The notes under the pieces are model-generated. The model saw only the letters and a program-made list of their open reading frames with translations, was not told the DNA's origin and did no database searches. This document shows, piece after piece, positions 46,019-54,967 of a stretch of 64,000 bases of DNA. The position numbers and the translations under genes were made by a program. Positions within the stretch are counted from its first letter, which is position 1. Each line of letters begins with the position of its first letter. Source of the DNA: Salinisphaera sp. G21_0 (GTDB taxonomy: Bacteria; Pseudomonadota; Gammaproteobacteria; Pseudomonadales; Endozoicomonadaceae); contig NZ_JAGHQW010000015.1 in assembly GCF_017744115.1 (NCBI RefSeq), positions 1 to 64,000 on the forward strand. Direction: 5' to 3'.

Positions 46019-47583
46019 TAGTAATCACCTCCCAGGTCATGACCGTACTGGCCTTCCGTACCGGCATGGGCTATCCGTTTCTGCGGGTTATCGGTTGCCG
46101 ACTGAGCTTCCGGCTGGAATTGCCCAAGCAGATAAAAGGCGCGGTCATCCGGAGCCACAAACGTATCGGTAGGCAGGGAGGGCGCTGGATTCTGTAATGG
46201 TCTTGCCAGACGGGGTGTCACCATAATCACCAGTTCCGTCTGGCCTTTCTGGAATTCCTGGCTGCGGAACAGATAGCCAAGCACCGGTACATCGCCCAGG
46301 CCGGGGAATTTATCCACCACATCCCGCAGGTTTTCGTTGACCAGTCCGGCAATGGCAATGGTCTGTCCATCCATCAGTTCAACCGTGGACTGGGCACTGC
46401 GCTTGGTCAGGGTGGGAATCACCAGCACATTGGAGTTATTGGCAAAACCGAAAGAGGAGGCACTATAGCTGATAATATCGCTGACATTGACATCCAGCTG
46501 CAGGTTAATACGACCAGAGTCCAGTACCATAGGAAGGAACTGAAGACCAACGCCGTATTCCTTGTAGTCGATGGTCACTTGATTATCACCGGAATTGACC
46601 GGAATCGGAAACTCGCCACCGGCAATAAATTTGGCTTCCCGGCCACTCATGGTGGTCAGTGTTGGCTCTGCCAGAATCCGGGCAATGCTGTTGTCTTTTG
46701 CTGCATCAATATAAAGATTAAACAGGCTGTCACCGGTCAGCAGACTGGCAAACAGCCCTGAGCCGGGCAGGGTGATATCATCCGGAGTGAACTGCTGCAA
46801 GGGTGGCCCCCAGACGCCACCGTTCTGTATCAAGGGAATCGTATCACCACTGTCCCCGGTGGTGAGGTTGGGGAAACTGCTGCCGCCATTGGCACCACCA
46901 ACACTCCAGCGTCCACCATTGGTCAGGGCATTAAATTTGATGCCCAACCGCTTGAGATGGTTACGCTGGACCTCGGCCACCTTAACTTCCAGCATCACCT
47001 GTCGGGCACCGCCAATACTCATCAAACTGATGACACTGGCATCTTCATCAGTGCCGCCGGCAGCAAAGCTCTGAGCCAGGCGAATAGCAGAATCCTGAAC
47101 AATGGCATCGGACACTTCACCGGAAAGCACAATATCCCGGCCACTGCTGCGCACTTCAATGGTTTCTCCGGGCAGTAGGCGATACAGTTTGCGCTTCAGC
47201 AGATTCAGATCATGGGTAACTTCAATATTGAGACTGGCCAGCAGTCGGTCTTTGCTGTCCCAGGCGTGAATATTGGTCTGACCCAGGGCTTTGGCAACCA
47301 CATATACCTGACCACTGTCCAGTACCAACAGATCGGCAATATCGGGATTACCCACAGAAATACGGCCTGGCTTGCCCGCAAGATTGATCAGTCGGGACTG
47401 ATTAATAGCCACCTGATGCTGATGATGATTGCCCCGTGAGATATCAATGGCGGTGGCCGCAAAAGCAGGCCCGGGTACAAGTGGGGTTGATAACAGACAC
47501 AGTGAAAGGGTGCCGAGTGCGCAGCCTTTTATACACCCTCTGGCCAGCTTCTTGAAAATAAGTCGATTAGGTGAACATAACAT
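46018..47583 (-). CDS. rcpA: Tad pilus outer-membrane secretin RcpA (CpaC)
   Basis: About 521 residues from ATG 47583 (GTG 47592 is also in frame). N-terminal signal peptide, pilus-formation N-terminal domain (SRLINLAGKPGRISVGNPDIADLLVL), BON-like GETIEVRSSGRDIVLSGEV, and the secretin domain (AKFIAGGEFPIPV; VPVLGYLFRSQEFQKGQTELVIMVTPRLARP). It makes the outer-membrane pore for the Flp pilus. The start follows the rcpC gene by a few tens of bases, and the last codon overlaps the lipoprotein ATG. Confidence 0.94.
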   Translation of the reverse strand: MLCSPNRLIFKKLARGCIKGCALGTLSLCLLSTPLVPGPAFAATAIDISRGNHHQHQVAINQSRLINLAGKPGRISVGNPDIADLLVLDSGQVYVVAKALGQTNIHAWDSKDRLLASLNIEVTHDLNLLKRKLYRLLPGETIEVRSSGRDIVLSGEVSDAIVQDSAIRLAQSFAAGGTDEDASVISLMSIGGARQVMLEVKVAEVQRNHLKRLGIKFNALTNGGRWSVGGANGGSSFPNLTTGDSGDTIPLIQNGGVWGPPLQQFTPDDITLPGSGLFASLLTGDSLFNLYIDAAKDNSIARILAEPTLTTMSGREAKFIAGGEFPIPVNSGDNQVTIDYKEYGVGLQFLPMVLDSGRINLQLDVNVSDIISYSASSFGFANNSNVLVIPTLTKRSAQSTVELMDGQTIAIAGLVNENLRDVVDKFPGLGDVPVLGYLFRSQEFQKGQTELVIMVTPRLARPLQNPAPSLPTDTFVAPDDRAFYLLGQFQPEAQSATDNPQKRIAHAGTEGQYGHDLGGDY

Positions 47584-47601
47584 CGTAAACACTACCCCTG
47601 A

Positions 47602-48411
47602 TCAGTTGCTGGAAGCCAGAGAGGCCGGTTGCCCGGAAGCACCAGGACTGACAGGCTGGCCTTTCAGTCGGGTCAGCTCCCGGGAGGTGCCCCGGATAAT
47701 CTGCAGCCGGTCATCTTCTATCTCCGGATACAACGATTCTTCCGGATTACGCAAAGAAAGTTGCAGGCTGCCACGGCTGCTGGCCAGCACCAGGGATTCG
47801 CTGTCCCGTGGCGAGACTTCCAAGGTCACCGAGCGCACCACCTGGGGACGACCGCTGTCGTTGATAGCCTGCTGGTCTACTGCCAGCACTACCACATCTG
47901 AAAGAAGAATTTCGGAGTTGTCCGTATTATTAGAGCCACCGCTGCGGGCAGTTTGGATGGACAACACATCCACCCGGTCGCCGGGCAGCACAAAACCGGC
48001 GACACCACTGACGTCGTTTACCCGAACGCTCACCGCCCGCATGCCCGGCTGTACCCGGGTGGCCAGCAAACCACCGGTACCGGCATCGGTTAACCGTGCG
48101 GACATAATAATATCCCCCGGCAACAATGCATTCAGGGCCATCTTGCCGTTTATCTCTGTAAGCCTGGTCAGGGCACCGTCTGGCAGATGTTCAAGGGCAA
48201 TATCCATGGTGGAGACCAGGTCATTGGTCAGGGGAGTGCCGAAGGGAATGGTCTCTTTTGCCACCAGCACCTGCCCCATGGGGATACCCTGCTGCTGGGC
48301 CTGAACCGGCTGGGTGGATTCTGCCCCGTTCAGTTGTGTGCTGGCATACCAGGCGGCAGTGAGTCCCATCACTGCGGAGAAACCCAGCATACCCAATGTG
48401 CGTCCGTTCAT
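47602..48411 (-). CDS. rcpC: Tad pilus assembly protein RcpC (CpaB)
   Basis: 269 residues. N-terminal membrane helix (MNGRTLGMLGFSAVMGLTAAWYA), SAF domain (VLVAKETIPFGTPLTNDLV; GMRAVSVRVNDVSGVAGFVLPGDRVDVL), and the RcpC-specific C-terminal region (LEVSPRDSESLVLASSRGSLQLSLRN). GGAAG precedes the ATG. It is upstream of the secretin, as in CpaB/RcpC-RcpA pairs of other Flp loci, and is thought to act in pilus assembly or modification at the envelope. Confidence 0.93.
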   Translation of the reverse strand: MNGRTLGMLGFSAVMGLTAAWYASTQLNGAESTQPVQAQQQGIPMGQVLVAKETIPFGTPLTNDLVSTMDIALEHLPDGALTRLTEINGKMALNALLPGDIIMSARLTDAGTGGLLATRVQPGMRAVSVRVNDVSGVAGFVLPGDRVDVLSIQTARSGGSNNTDNSEILLSDVVVLAVDQQAINDSGRPQVVRSVTLEVSPRDSESLVLASSRGSLQLSLRNPEESLYPEIEDDRLQIIRGTSRELTRLKGQPVSPGASGQPASLASSN

Positions 48412-48468
48412 GGGTGCTTCCTTGCTGTTTCAATATTGATAAAGGCGTAGGTTGTCAGGAAACAACGG

Positions 48469-48993
48469 CTAAACCAGTGTCTGATAATAAAATTGCAGAA
48501 TAACGCCGGTGGTAATGGCCAGGGCATAGGGGAATTTGCCCGTGGCCACCTCGCCATCAACCGGTGATAAATAAGTCATTAGTTGTGTGCTTAGCCAGTA
48601 ACGCTGAATTGTGGGTAGCAGCTGGCCTTTAAGGGCAATATAAAACAGTGCCAGTATGCCGCCGGAGATCAGGGTAAACAGGGCGGAAACAAAGATTGCC
48701 TGGCTGCCGAGTATGGCACCCAGTGCGGTCATCAGTTTTACATCACCGGCACCGATGGCTTTGTTAAACAGGTAGCCGGGGAAGAAGCAGGCAAAGCCGG
48801 TGAGGGTGCCCAATGTGGAAAACATCAGACCGATTGTGCTGTCGGTGATGGTGTGAAAGGCAATGGCTAGAACAATCACAGTGCCATTTAGCCAGTTGGG
48901 AATTCGGTTGTATCGACTATCGAAATAGCAGGCCAGTAACAGAGTGCTGCATAGCAGAAGAGTCAGGGCCTGCGGGTAATCCGTTACCTGCAT
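48469..48993 (-). CDS. tadV: Flp prepilin peptidase TadV (CpaA)
   Basis: 174 residues, membrane-embedded A24-type aspartate protease. Two catalytic aspartates: CYFDSRYNRIPNWL (near the N-terminus) and GAGDVKLMTALGA (GxGD motif, near 92-95). It has about six hydrophobic helices. It cleaves the leader of Flp pilin and the TadE/F-like pseudopilins. It lies between flp and rcpC; the hairpin at 49114-49133 between flp and this gene may lower its expression relative to flp. Confidence 0.93.
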   Translation of the reverse strand: MQVTDYPQALTLLLCSTLLLACYFDSRYNRIPNWLNGTVIVLAIAFHTITDSTIGLMFSTLGTLTGFACFFPGYLFNKAIGAGDVKLMTALGAILGSQAIFVSALFTLISGGILALFYIALKGQLLPTIQRYWLSTQLMTYLSPVDGEVATGKFPYALAITTGVILQFYYQTLV

Positions 48994-49019
48994 GGGGGGT
49001 CCGTGTTTTTTCTTTATTG

Positions 49020-49140
49020 GTTTTCGTTCCCATGCTTTTACGCTCTAGTGGGTCAACATGGGGATACCGACCTTACGGCTTGTCTGCTTTGGGTTGTCTT
49101 TGGTCGTATGCAATCCCACGGAGAACCGTGGGAATGAGGT
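49020..49140. repeat. Hairpin-rich intergenic element between flp and tadV
   Basis: Starting TCGTTCCCATGC and ending TCCCACGG-AGAA-CCGTGGGA (49114-49133, 8-bp stem), with an internal TCCCATG/CATGGGGA pair. The GTTCCCAYGC...GTGGGAA form resembles dispersed intergenic repeats in Pseudomonas and related genomes. It may be such a repeat or a processing/attenuation site that favours flp transcripts. A copy count in the genome would decide. Confidence 0.45.
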
Positions 49141-49149
49141 CAGAGGTTA

Positions 49150-49350
49150 TTAAACATCACCTTCGTTACCACCACCGTCAGCACTATCAGGGGCAATAGC
49201 GTTAGCTGCTGTATCAAAGATATTGGTATCATTAAATGCAGTTGTTAAAGTCCCTACAGCAGCAATAACAGCACCTGCTAACAAAGCATACTCAACAGCA
49301 GCCAGCCCATCTTCTTCTTTAAGGAAATCGCGAATCAATTGCCTGATCAT
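49150..49350 (-). CDS. flp: Flp/Fap-type pilin
   Basis: 66 residues from ATG 49350, selected because AAAGGA lies about nine bases upstream and the prepilin leader then has normal size. Sequence has the Flp signature: KEEDG followed by LAAVEYALLAGAV, with cleavage after Gly and Glu-Tyr at mature positions 5-6, then a single hydrophobic helix and a short Asp/Gly-rich tail (DSADGGGNEGDV). It is the major subunit of the Flp pilus, cut by TadV. First gene of the tad/rcp locus. Confidence 0.93.
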   Translation of the reverse strand: MIRQLIRDFLKEEDGLAAVEYALLAGAVIAAVGTLTTAFNDTNIFDTAANAIAPDSADGGGNEGDV

Positions 49351-49394
49351 GTTAATAATCCTTTTACTAACTTTATAAATGTGATCGGTTTGGG

Positions 49395-49425
49395 AGCGAT
49401 TGGTACTAACATCCCTACAATCGCT
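49395..49425 (-). promoter_or_regulatory. Inverted repeat in flp leader
   Basis: AGCGATTG (49395-49402) and CAATCGCT (49418-49425) form a perfect 8-base inverted repeat with a 15-base spacer, 45-75 bases upstream of the flp ATG. It could be a regulator operator or a leader hairpin. On the minus strand TTGACA occurs further upstream but no well-spaced -10 was found, so the promoter is not called. Confidence 0.4.
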
Positions 49426-49564
49426 GGACATATATTAATCAGCTTTGTCAATTTGTGTCTATAGTTTGTGTGAATTTGGTCAATATTTTATCTGTATGCC
49501 ATCTGAACGGATATTTCTTCGGCGAGTTTATATCCTGCAACGAGCCGGATCCCTTTTTGATTTT

Positions 49565-51775
49565 TTATCTGTTGTCGTCGGTTTTGTCCGTGAGTGATTG
49601 CGGATGATGAACCAGATAGTGCAGTCTTAACAGATGCAACTCATCATAAGAAACCTGTTCCTGCATCGCATCAAACAGTGGTCGTAAACGGTCTGTACCG
49701 TGGGTGTCTATGGCTTCCAGAACACGAACCTGTTGTGCAGGCAATAACCGGGACTGTTGGAGAAAAGCATCCGAAACCGGCAGATGAGCGACTTCCGTCT
49801 GGTATTTATAGAGATGGCTGAGCAGGGTAGGCAGCTTCAGATTGAACTCGTCCTGAAGACGGTTGAGACAGTTATACTTGCTGAACGACTCCCCAACCTC
49901 AACATGTCTGCCCCGGCTTACTGTTCGATGACGGGGGCGGCTGTCAATGGCAGAGGGTTTTGCGATCTCTTCTATCTGATGTTTTTCGCAAAATGAGATG
50001 ATTTCATGGAGAAACGCATCGCCATAGTGATCCAGTTTTACCTGACCAACACCGCTGATCTGTAGCAGACTGTATCTGGATTGTGGAAATCTGGCCGACA
50101 TTTCAATCAGGGTTTTATCGGAAAAAATAACGTAAGGCGGCACGTTCTCCTGATCTGCCAACACCTTGCGACAGGCTCTGAGAATATTAAACAACTCGTG
50201 GTTATACTCCAGACTGCTCTGTTTCTCTGCTGTTGCTTTACTGGCAGGTTCTGCTCTTTGCGTAAGCCTGATCTGGATTTGCTGAGCCCCTTTGAGTACG
50301 GCACGGGAGTTGTCGGTCAGTTTTAAGCTGCCGTATTCCGCATCCTGAAGTACCAGGTTTTCCTGGATCAATTTACGGGCCAGCTGCTGCCACTGGGGTC
50401 TGGTCAATTCAGTACCGATGCCGTAGGTGGGAATCTGGTCATGTTGCCGTTCCCGGATTCTTTTGGATTTTGATCCCCGCAGCACATCAATGATATAGGA
50501 CACACCAAAGAGCTGTCCTGTGCGATAGATGCAGGAGAGCAGTTTCTGGGCGGGTACGGTCACATCAGTAAACGGCTGTTTCTCGGATAAGCAGTTGTCG
50601 CAGAGCTGGCAGTTTTCCTGGCTATAGGCTTCACCGAAATAGTGCAGCAGCGGTGCTCTCCGGCACTCCTCGGATTCTGCATAGCCGATCAGAGCGTTCA
50701 GGTGCAGGTTGGCGATGCGCTGTTCCGAATCGGGTTTCTGGTTGATAAAGAACTTGACCTTCTGAATATCGCCATAGCTGAACAGGAAGTGGCAGTTGGC
50801 AGGCAGTCCGTCCCGCCCGGCACGGCCGATCTGCTGGTAGTAGCTTTCAATATTCTGAGGCATATCAAAGTGGAGAACAAAACGAACGTTGGATTTATTG
50901 ATGCCCATGCCAAACGCTACGGTGGCCACCATGATCTGTATATCATCCCGGATAAAAGCGGACTGGTTAGTCTTCCTTTCTTCACTGGAGAGCCCGGCAT
51001 GATAGGGCGCTACGGAACAACCGTTATCCGCCAGAATCTGCGTCAGCTCATCCACCTGTTTCCTGGAATTGCAGTAGATAATGCCGGACTGATTCTGGTA
51101 TTTCTCAATCAGTTTCAGGGTCTGGTCAACAGGCTTCTTTTTTTCCATCACTTCCAGAAACAGGTTGGTCCGGTTAAAGCTGGCGATAAACTCATTGGTG
51201 TCGGACATCTGCAGACTGGTTTTTATATCCTGCTGTACCCTCGGTGTGGCGGTGGCTGTCAGTGCCACACAGACGGCATTTGGAAAGAGTCGGCGCACCT
51301 CTGCCAGTTGCCGGTATTCCGGGCGGAAATCATGACCCCATTCGGAGATGCAGTGGGCTTCATCAATGGTCAGGCAGTCAATGTTGAGGGTGCTGAGCAA
51401 CTGTTGCGTACGTTCCAGCATCAGGGTTTCCGGTGCCATATACAGCAGTTTGATGTTGCCATTCTGCACCTGGCCCAGAGTGTTATGATAATCCGCACTG
51501 CTCAGGGTGCTGTTTAACAGGGCGGCGGGAATGCCCAGAGAAGTCAGTTGATGGACCTGATCTTCCATCAGGGAGATCAGCGGTGAGATTACCAGGGTCA
51601 GTCCCGGAAAGATCAGAGCCGGGATCTGGTAACAGATAGACTTTCCACCACCGGTGGGCATGATGGCCAGCGTGTCGTTACGAGCCAGTATGTTGTCGAT
51701 AATGGCGCTCTGATGTGAGCGAAATGCATCGTATCCAAAGACGGAATTGAGTATTTCTAGTGCTGGTGCGGACAT
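49565..51775 (-). CDS. recQ: ATP-dependent DNA helicase RecQ
   Basis: 736 residues, longer than E. coli RecQ (about 610). Helicase motifs: Walker A MPTGGGKSICYQIP (near 40), DEAH box (near 138, TIDEAHCISEWGHDFRPEY), QIGRAGRDG (motif VI), a zinc-binding region with Cys around ENCQLCDNC, an RQC winged-helix region, an HRDC domain (about 510-590), and an additional C-terminal helical part (YNCLNRLQDEFNLKLPTLLSHLYKYQTEV) resembling the HTH_40 extension of Bacillus RecQ-like helicases. It unwinds DNA 3'-5' for recombination repair. Standalone gene. Confidence 0.95.
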   Translation of the reverse strand: MSAPALEILNSVFGYDAFRSHQSAIIDNILARNDTLAIMPTGGGKSICYQIPALIFPGLTLVISPLISLMEDQVHQLTSLGIPAALLNSTLSSADYHNTLGQVQNGNIKLLYMAPETLMLERTQQLLSTLNIDCLTIDEAHCISEWGHDFRPEYRQLAEVRRLFPNAVCVALTATATPRVQQDIKTSLQMSDTNEFIASFNRTNLFLEVMEKKKPVDQTLKLIEKYQNQSGIIYCNSRKQVDELTQILADNGCSVAPYHAGLSSEERKTNQSAFIRDDIQIMVATVAFGMGINKSNVRFVLHFDMPQNIESYYQQIGRAGRDGLPANCHFLFSYGDIQKVKFFINQKPDSEQRIANLHLNALIGYAESEECRRAPLLHYFGEAYSQENCQLCDNCLSEKQPFTDVTVPAQKLLSCIYRTGQLFGVSYIIDVLRGSKSKRIRERQHDQIPTYGIGTELTRPQWQQLARKLIQENLVLQDAEYGSLKLTDNSRAVLKGAQQIQIRLTQRAEPASKATAEKQSSLEYNHELFNILRACRKVLADQENVPPYVIFSDKTLIEMSARFPQSRYSLLQISGVGQVKLDHYGDAFLHEIISFCEKHQIEEIAKPSAIDSRPRHRTVSRGRHVEVGESFSKYNCLNRLQDEFNLKLPTLLSHLYKYQTEVAHLPVSDAFLQQSRLLPAQQVRVLEAIDTHGTDRLRPLFDAMQEQVSYDELHLLRLHYLVHHPQSLTDKTDDNR

Positions 51776-52250
51776 AGCTATTTGAATTCAGGCTGTTTCA
51801 GGATAGAAATTCCAATGGTTGTCCTTTTTACCGTCTTTATGCTGCCATTTTCAACTTTTTTGCTGGTTCAAAAAGGTTGGCCCGTGGAAATTGATATGGC
51901 AATTTTTATTGAAGTAATTATCACCAGCGCAGGAGAACAGGCAATCACCCTTTGCCCTCCGTAGCCTTTCGGTTTTAAGCAAGAATAGCCTTCCCACTGT
52001 TTTTTGCTAAAAAAATATTCGGGCTAGTACACTTGCCACCTTTTATAGTTTTTTTGAATCTGAACGGTATACCGCACATTTCCCGACTTTGTTTTTCTTG
52101 TTGAGGTTGTCATACTTGATAACTATTTTTTTCAGGGTTCTGAGGTCGTGTTTCACTACTTTTATTGGGTAGTAAATGCGTAGCAAATACGTAGTAAATG
52201 GCAGTCGATTTCGGGGTTTTTCAGATTTTTTCAGTGGACCTTAGTGGTTA
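51776..52250. other. Intergenic region between recQ and dusA
   Basis: 475 bases between two divergent genes. A 60-codon open frame (51782-51964, MNSGCFRIEIP...) is short and not preceded by a Shine-Dalgarno, judged spurious. Near the dusA start there are three 11-base direct repeats (listed separately). Otherwise nothing recognised. Confidence 0.4.
52169..52201. repeat. Three 11-base direct repeats upstream of dusA
   Basis: GTAGTAAATGC, GTAGCAAATAC and GTAGTAAATGG run head-to-tail at 52169-52201, about 50 bases before the dusA ATG. The period of 11 equals about one helical turn, so a protein could bind all on one face. It might also be a chance minisatellite. Confidence 0.5.
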
Positions 52251-53258
52251 ATGAATCAACCTATAGCTAATAAAGAGACAACGGTGGTTTCACCGGATCG
52301 GCGATTTTCCGTGGCACCAATGATGGACTGGACTGATAGACACTGTCGCTACTTCCACCGTGTCCTGTCTGAGCGGGCACTGCTGTACACCGAGATGGTC
52401 ACCACCGGTGCCCTGGTATTCGGCGATAAAGACCGCTTTTTACAGCATGATGCATTTGAATACCCATTGGCCATTCAGCTTGGTGGACATGATGCCAGCG
52501 ACCTTGCCTTTTGCGCCGGGCTGGCGGAAGAACGGGGTTATCAGGAAGTTAACCTGAACGTGGGTTGTCCCAGTGACCGGGTGCAAAATGGCCGTATCGG
52601 TGCCTGTCTGATGGCCGAGCCGGAAACCGTAGCCAATGCTGTCAGAGCCATGAAAGAGCGTGTATCCATTCCGGTAACAGTAAAGCATCGTATTGGTATT
52701 AATGGTCGTGAGTCCTGGGAAGAGTTGCTGGACTTTGTCGGTACCGTGGCAGAGGCGGGGTGCGATACCTTTATCGTTCATGCCCGAATTGCCGTTCTTG
52801 AAGGGCTTTCTCCGAAAGAGAATCGGGATATTCCGCCGTTAAAACCAGATTGGGTGTATGCACTTAAAACTCAGTTTCCCAGGCTGAATATTTCTATCAA
52901 TGGCGGGATCAAGACTTTTGAGGAGATCGATCATCACCTGCAGTATGTGGATGGAGTGATGCTGGGTCGTGAAGCCTACCAGAATCCGTATCTGCTATCC
53001 GAGGTGGATGGTCGGCTCTATGGTTGTCAGCAGCCCGTGAAGAGTCGCGCTGAAGTGATCGAGAAGATGCTGCCCTATATTAAGTCAGAGCTTGCCCGGG
53101 GAACATGGCTCAGCCATATTACCCGCCATATGTTGGGGCTTTATCACGGTGTACCCGGCGGTCGTCGTTTTCGCAGGCACATCAGTGAAAATGCCCATAA
53201 AGCCGGTGCCGGGATTGATGTGCTGCTTGATGCTGTCAGGCTTGTGGAAAGCGTGTAA
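52251..53258 (+). CDS. dusA: tRNA-dihydrouridine(20/20a) synthase
   Basis: 335 residues. The FMN enzyme reduces U20/U20a in tRNA D-loops with NADPH. N-terminal FSVAPMMDWTDRHCRYF, catalytic NLNVGCPSDRVQNGRIGACLM with the Cys, the KHRIGING segment, FIVHARIAVLEGLSPKENRDIPPL (DusA-specific), and DGVMLGREAYQNPYLL. Length is typical. It is alone on the plus strand; the next gene converges. Confidence 0.95.
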   Translation: MNQPIANKETTVVSPDRRFSVAPMMDWTDRHCRYFHRVLSERALLYTEMVTTGALVFGDKDRFLQHDAFEYPLAIQLGGHDASDLAFCAGLAEERGYQEVNLNVGCPSDRVQNGRIGACLMAEPETVANAVRAMKERVSIPVTVKHRIGINGRESWEELLDFVGTVAEAGCDTFIVHARIAVLEGLSPKENRDIPPLKPDWVYALKTQFPRLNISINGGIKTFEEIDHHLQYVDGVMLGREAYQNPYLLSEVDGRLYGCQQPVKSRAEVIEKMLPYIKSELARGTWLSHITRHMLGLYHGVPGGRRFRRHISENAHKAGAGIDVLLDAVRLVESV

Positions 53259-53285
53259 TACCTGAAGGCAATGTGAAAACAAACG

Positions 53286-53789
53286 TCAGGCAGTCAGCTC
53301 TGGCTGCCTGCAGCGCTCCAGTTGTTTAACCAGGTCACTGAAGGCCTTCTGGTTGTCTTCATTCAGGCTCATAAGCGTTCTGTGGGCTTCCAGTACCCGG
53401 GCATGAATGGATTCCTCACTGCACTCCTCACATTCAATGTCCTGATATTCGCAGGTCTGACCGGCGACATCTTCAACAATGATAAAGATTCGCTCAAAAC
53501 CCATGCTCATAAGGATTCTGGTGATATCAGGGCGGGGAGATATCAGCACTGGCCGCTGGTCTATCTGCTTTCTGGCCATAATGGATAATTTCGCCAATAG
53601 CCCCAGTGACGTGCTGTCGATGGTTTCCGCCTCTGAAAGGTCAACAATCACAGAACGAAATCGCGGCTCTTCGAACATGGCCTGAAGCAGATTCTCCAGA
53701 CTGGAGCAGAGGGTGAGTCGAACTTCTCCGATCAGCTTAAGTACGTAGGTACCTTCGCTTTCGGCAAACTGAATTTTTCCGGGTGTCAT
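53286..53789 (-). CDS. STAS-domain anti-sigma-factor antagonist (HsbA-like)
   Basis: 167 residues. A STAS domain (about 5-110) with the conserved phosphorylatable serine in DLSEAETIDSTSLGLLAKLS. A C-terminal Cys-rich part follows (QTCEYQDIECEECSEES). It lies two bases after the response-regulator phosphatase gene (TGATTATG), so translation is coupled. In Pseudomonas HsbR-HsbA and related systems, the phosphatase controls the phosphorylation of a STAS protein that binds an anti-sigma factor or a diguanylate cyclase. Partner target not visible here. Confidence 0.8.
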   Translation of the reverse strand: MTPGKIQFAESEGTYVLKLIGEVRLTLCSSLENLLQAMFEEPRFRSVIVDLSEAETIDSTSLGLLAKLSIMARKQIDQRPVLISPRPDITRILMSMGFERIFIIVEDVAGQTCEYQDIECEECSEESIHARVLEAHRTLMSLNEDNQKAFSDLVKQLERCRQPELTA

Positions 53790-53791
53790 AA

Positions 53792-54967
53792 TCAGTATCG
53801 AGCCAGTATTAACATTGCAATGTCATCAGGGGCTTCCTGAATATCATTGAGCCCCAGCCTTTCGGTCAATGTTGCTATGGTGTCGGCACCTTCTCCGATA
53901 ACCGATAATAAATGATCTTCCTTTTCTTTGAGGCTTTTCTGGGGCAAAACCTCAAGAATACCATCAGATAGAATAGTTAAGCTGAATTGCCGGGGCAAGT
54001 CTATAATAACATCCTCATAGGCAGCATCTTCAAACAATCCTACCGGTAAGCCTTTGCCTTCAAGAAAACGGACCTTTTTGCCTTCTTCAGCGATCACAGG
54101 TAATGGAAAATGTCCGCCAAACGAGTAGGTAAGCGTCTGGTCACGGGTATTGACTATGCCACCAAACACGGTGACATGTTTTCCCAGTCCGGTTTTCAGC
54201 AGGCTCTGGTTAATGTAGCTCAGGACATGTGAAGGTTTGACCCTGATTTTACCGCCGTTGTTGTGATAGTCCTGAAGCAGGCTGATGGACATATGCTTGA
54301 GAAGCACCGTAACAAAAGCAGATGACGCGCCATGCCCGGAAACATCGGCCAGATAAAAGGCAAAACTGTGGTCACTGAGCGTGAAATAGTCGACAAAATC
54401 CCCGCTTAAATAGAGGGATGGGATGATGTTATGGTCAACTTTGAAATCCTTGTATTCCAGCGGGTGTCTGGGCAGCATATTCATCTGCACCTGACGGCCG
54501 GCTTTCTGGTCCTCCTGCAACAGGGTCAGGCTGCTTTTCAAAGAGTTGATGGCCTCTTCGAGGCTGGCCCGGTAGCGCTTGTTTTCCATCAGTAACTGGG
54601 CTTTTTCAAGAGCCCGGTGGATGGCGTACTCTAATACCTCAAGATCAACGATCGGCTTAACCAGGAAATCGCTGGCACCAAGGTGCAGAGCTTCTACTAC
54701 ATCGGTCATAACGCCAGCACCGGAGACAACAATAAAGGGGATGTCACTGGCTTCACTGCGCACCTGGCTCAGCATGGTGAGTCCATCCATGATCGGCATG
54801 CGAAGATCACACAGAATCAGGTCCGGATGGCAGTCACGAAAAATATGCAGGCCCTGTTGTCCATTTCCGGCTTCATGGGTTTTGAAACCGATGCCTTGCA
54901 GGTAGGCGACAATGCTTTCACGTACTATGGTGTCATCATCGATGACCAGAATGGTACTGCCGGTCAT
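53792..54967 (-). CDS. Response regulator with PP2C/SpoIIE-type phosphatase (HsbR/RsbU-like)
   Basis: 391 residues from ATG 54967 (AGGT before it); the frame extends to 55039 but that part is probably not translated. N-terminal receiver domain (ILVIDDDTIVRESIV; phosphorylatable Asp in LILCDLRMPIMDGL; K in LVKPIVDLEVLE), a helical linker (KRYRASLEEAINSLKSSLTLL), then a PP2C (SpoIIE) phosphatase domain (FVDYFTLSDHSFAFYLADVSGHGASSAFV; VFGGIVNTRDQTLTYSFGGHFPLPVI; TILSDGILEVLPQ). It should dephosphorylate the adjacent STAS protein when activated by a histidine kinase that is not in the window. Confidence 0.88.
   Translation of the reverse strand: MTGSTILVIDDDTIVRESIVAYLQGIGFKTHEAGNGQQGLHIFRDCHPDLILCDLRMPIMDGLTMLSQVRSEASDIPFIVVSGAGVMTDVVEALHLGASDFLVKPIVDLEVLEYAIHRALEKAQLLMENKRYRASLEEAINSLKSSLTLLQEDQKAGRQVQMNMLPRHPLEYKDFKVDHNIIPSLYLSGDFVDYFTLSDHSFAFYLADVSGHGASSAFVTVLLKHMSISLLQDYHNNGGKIRVKPSHVLSYINQSLLKTGLGKHVTVFGGIVNTRDQTLTYSFGGHFPLPVIAEEGKKVRFLEGKGLPVGLFEDAAYEDVIIDLPRQFSLTILSDGILEVLPQKSLKEKEDHLLSVIGEGADTIATLTERLGLNDIQEAPDDIAMLILARY

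Noticed and set aside
51782-51964. 60-codon frame upstream of dusA
   Set aside because: Short, without ribosome-binding site or recognisable features other than hydrophobicity.
52169-52201. CRISPR array
   Set aside because: The repeats are 11 bases long with no spacers; no CRISPR repeat-spacer pattern occurs anywhere in the window.
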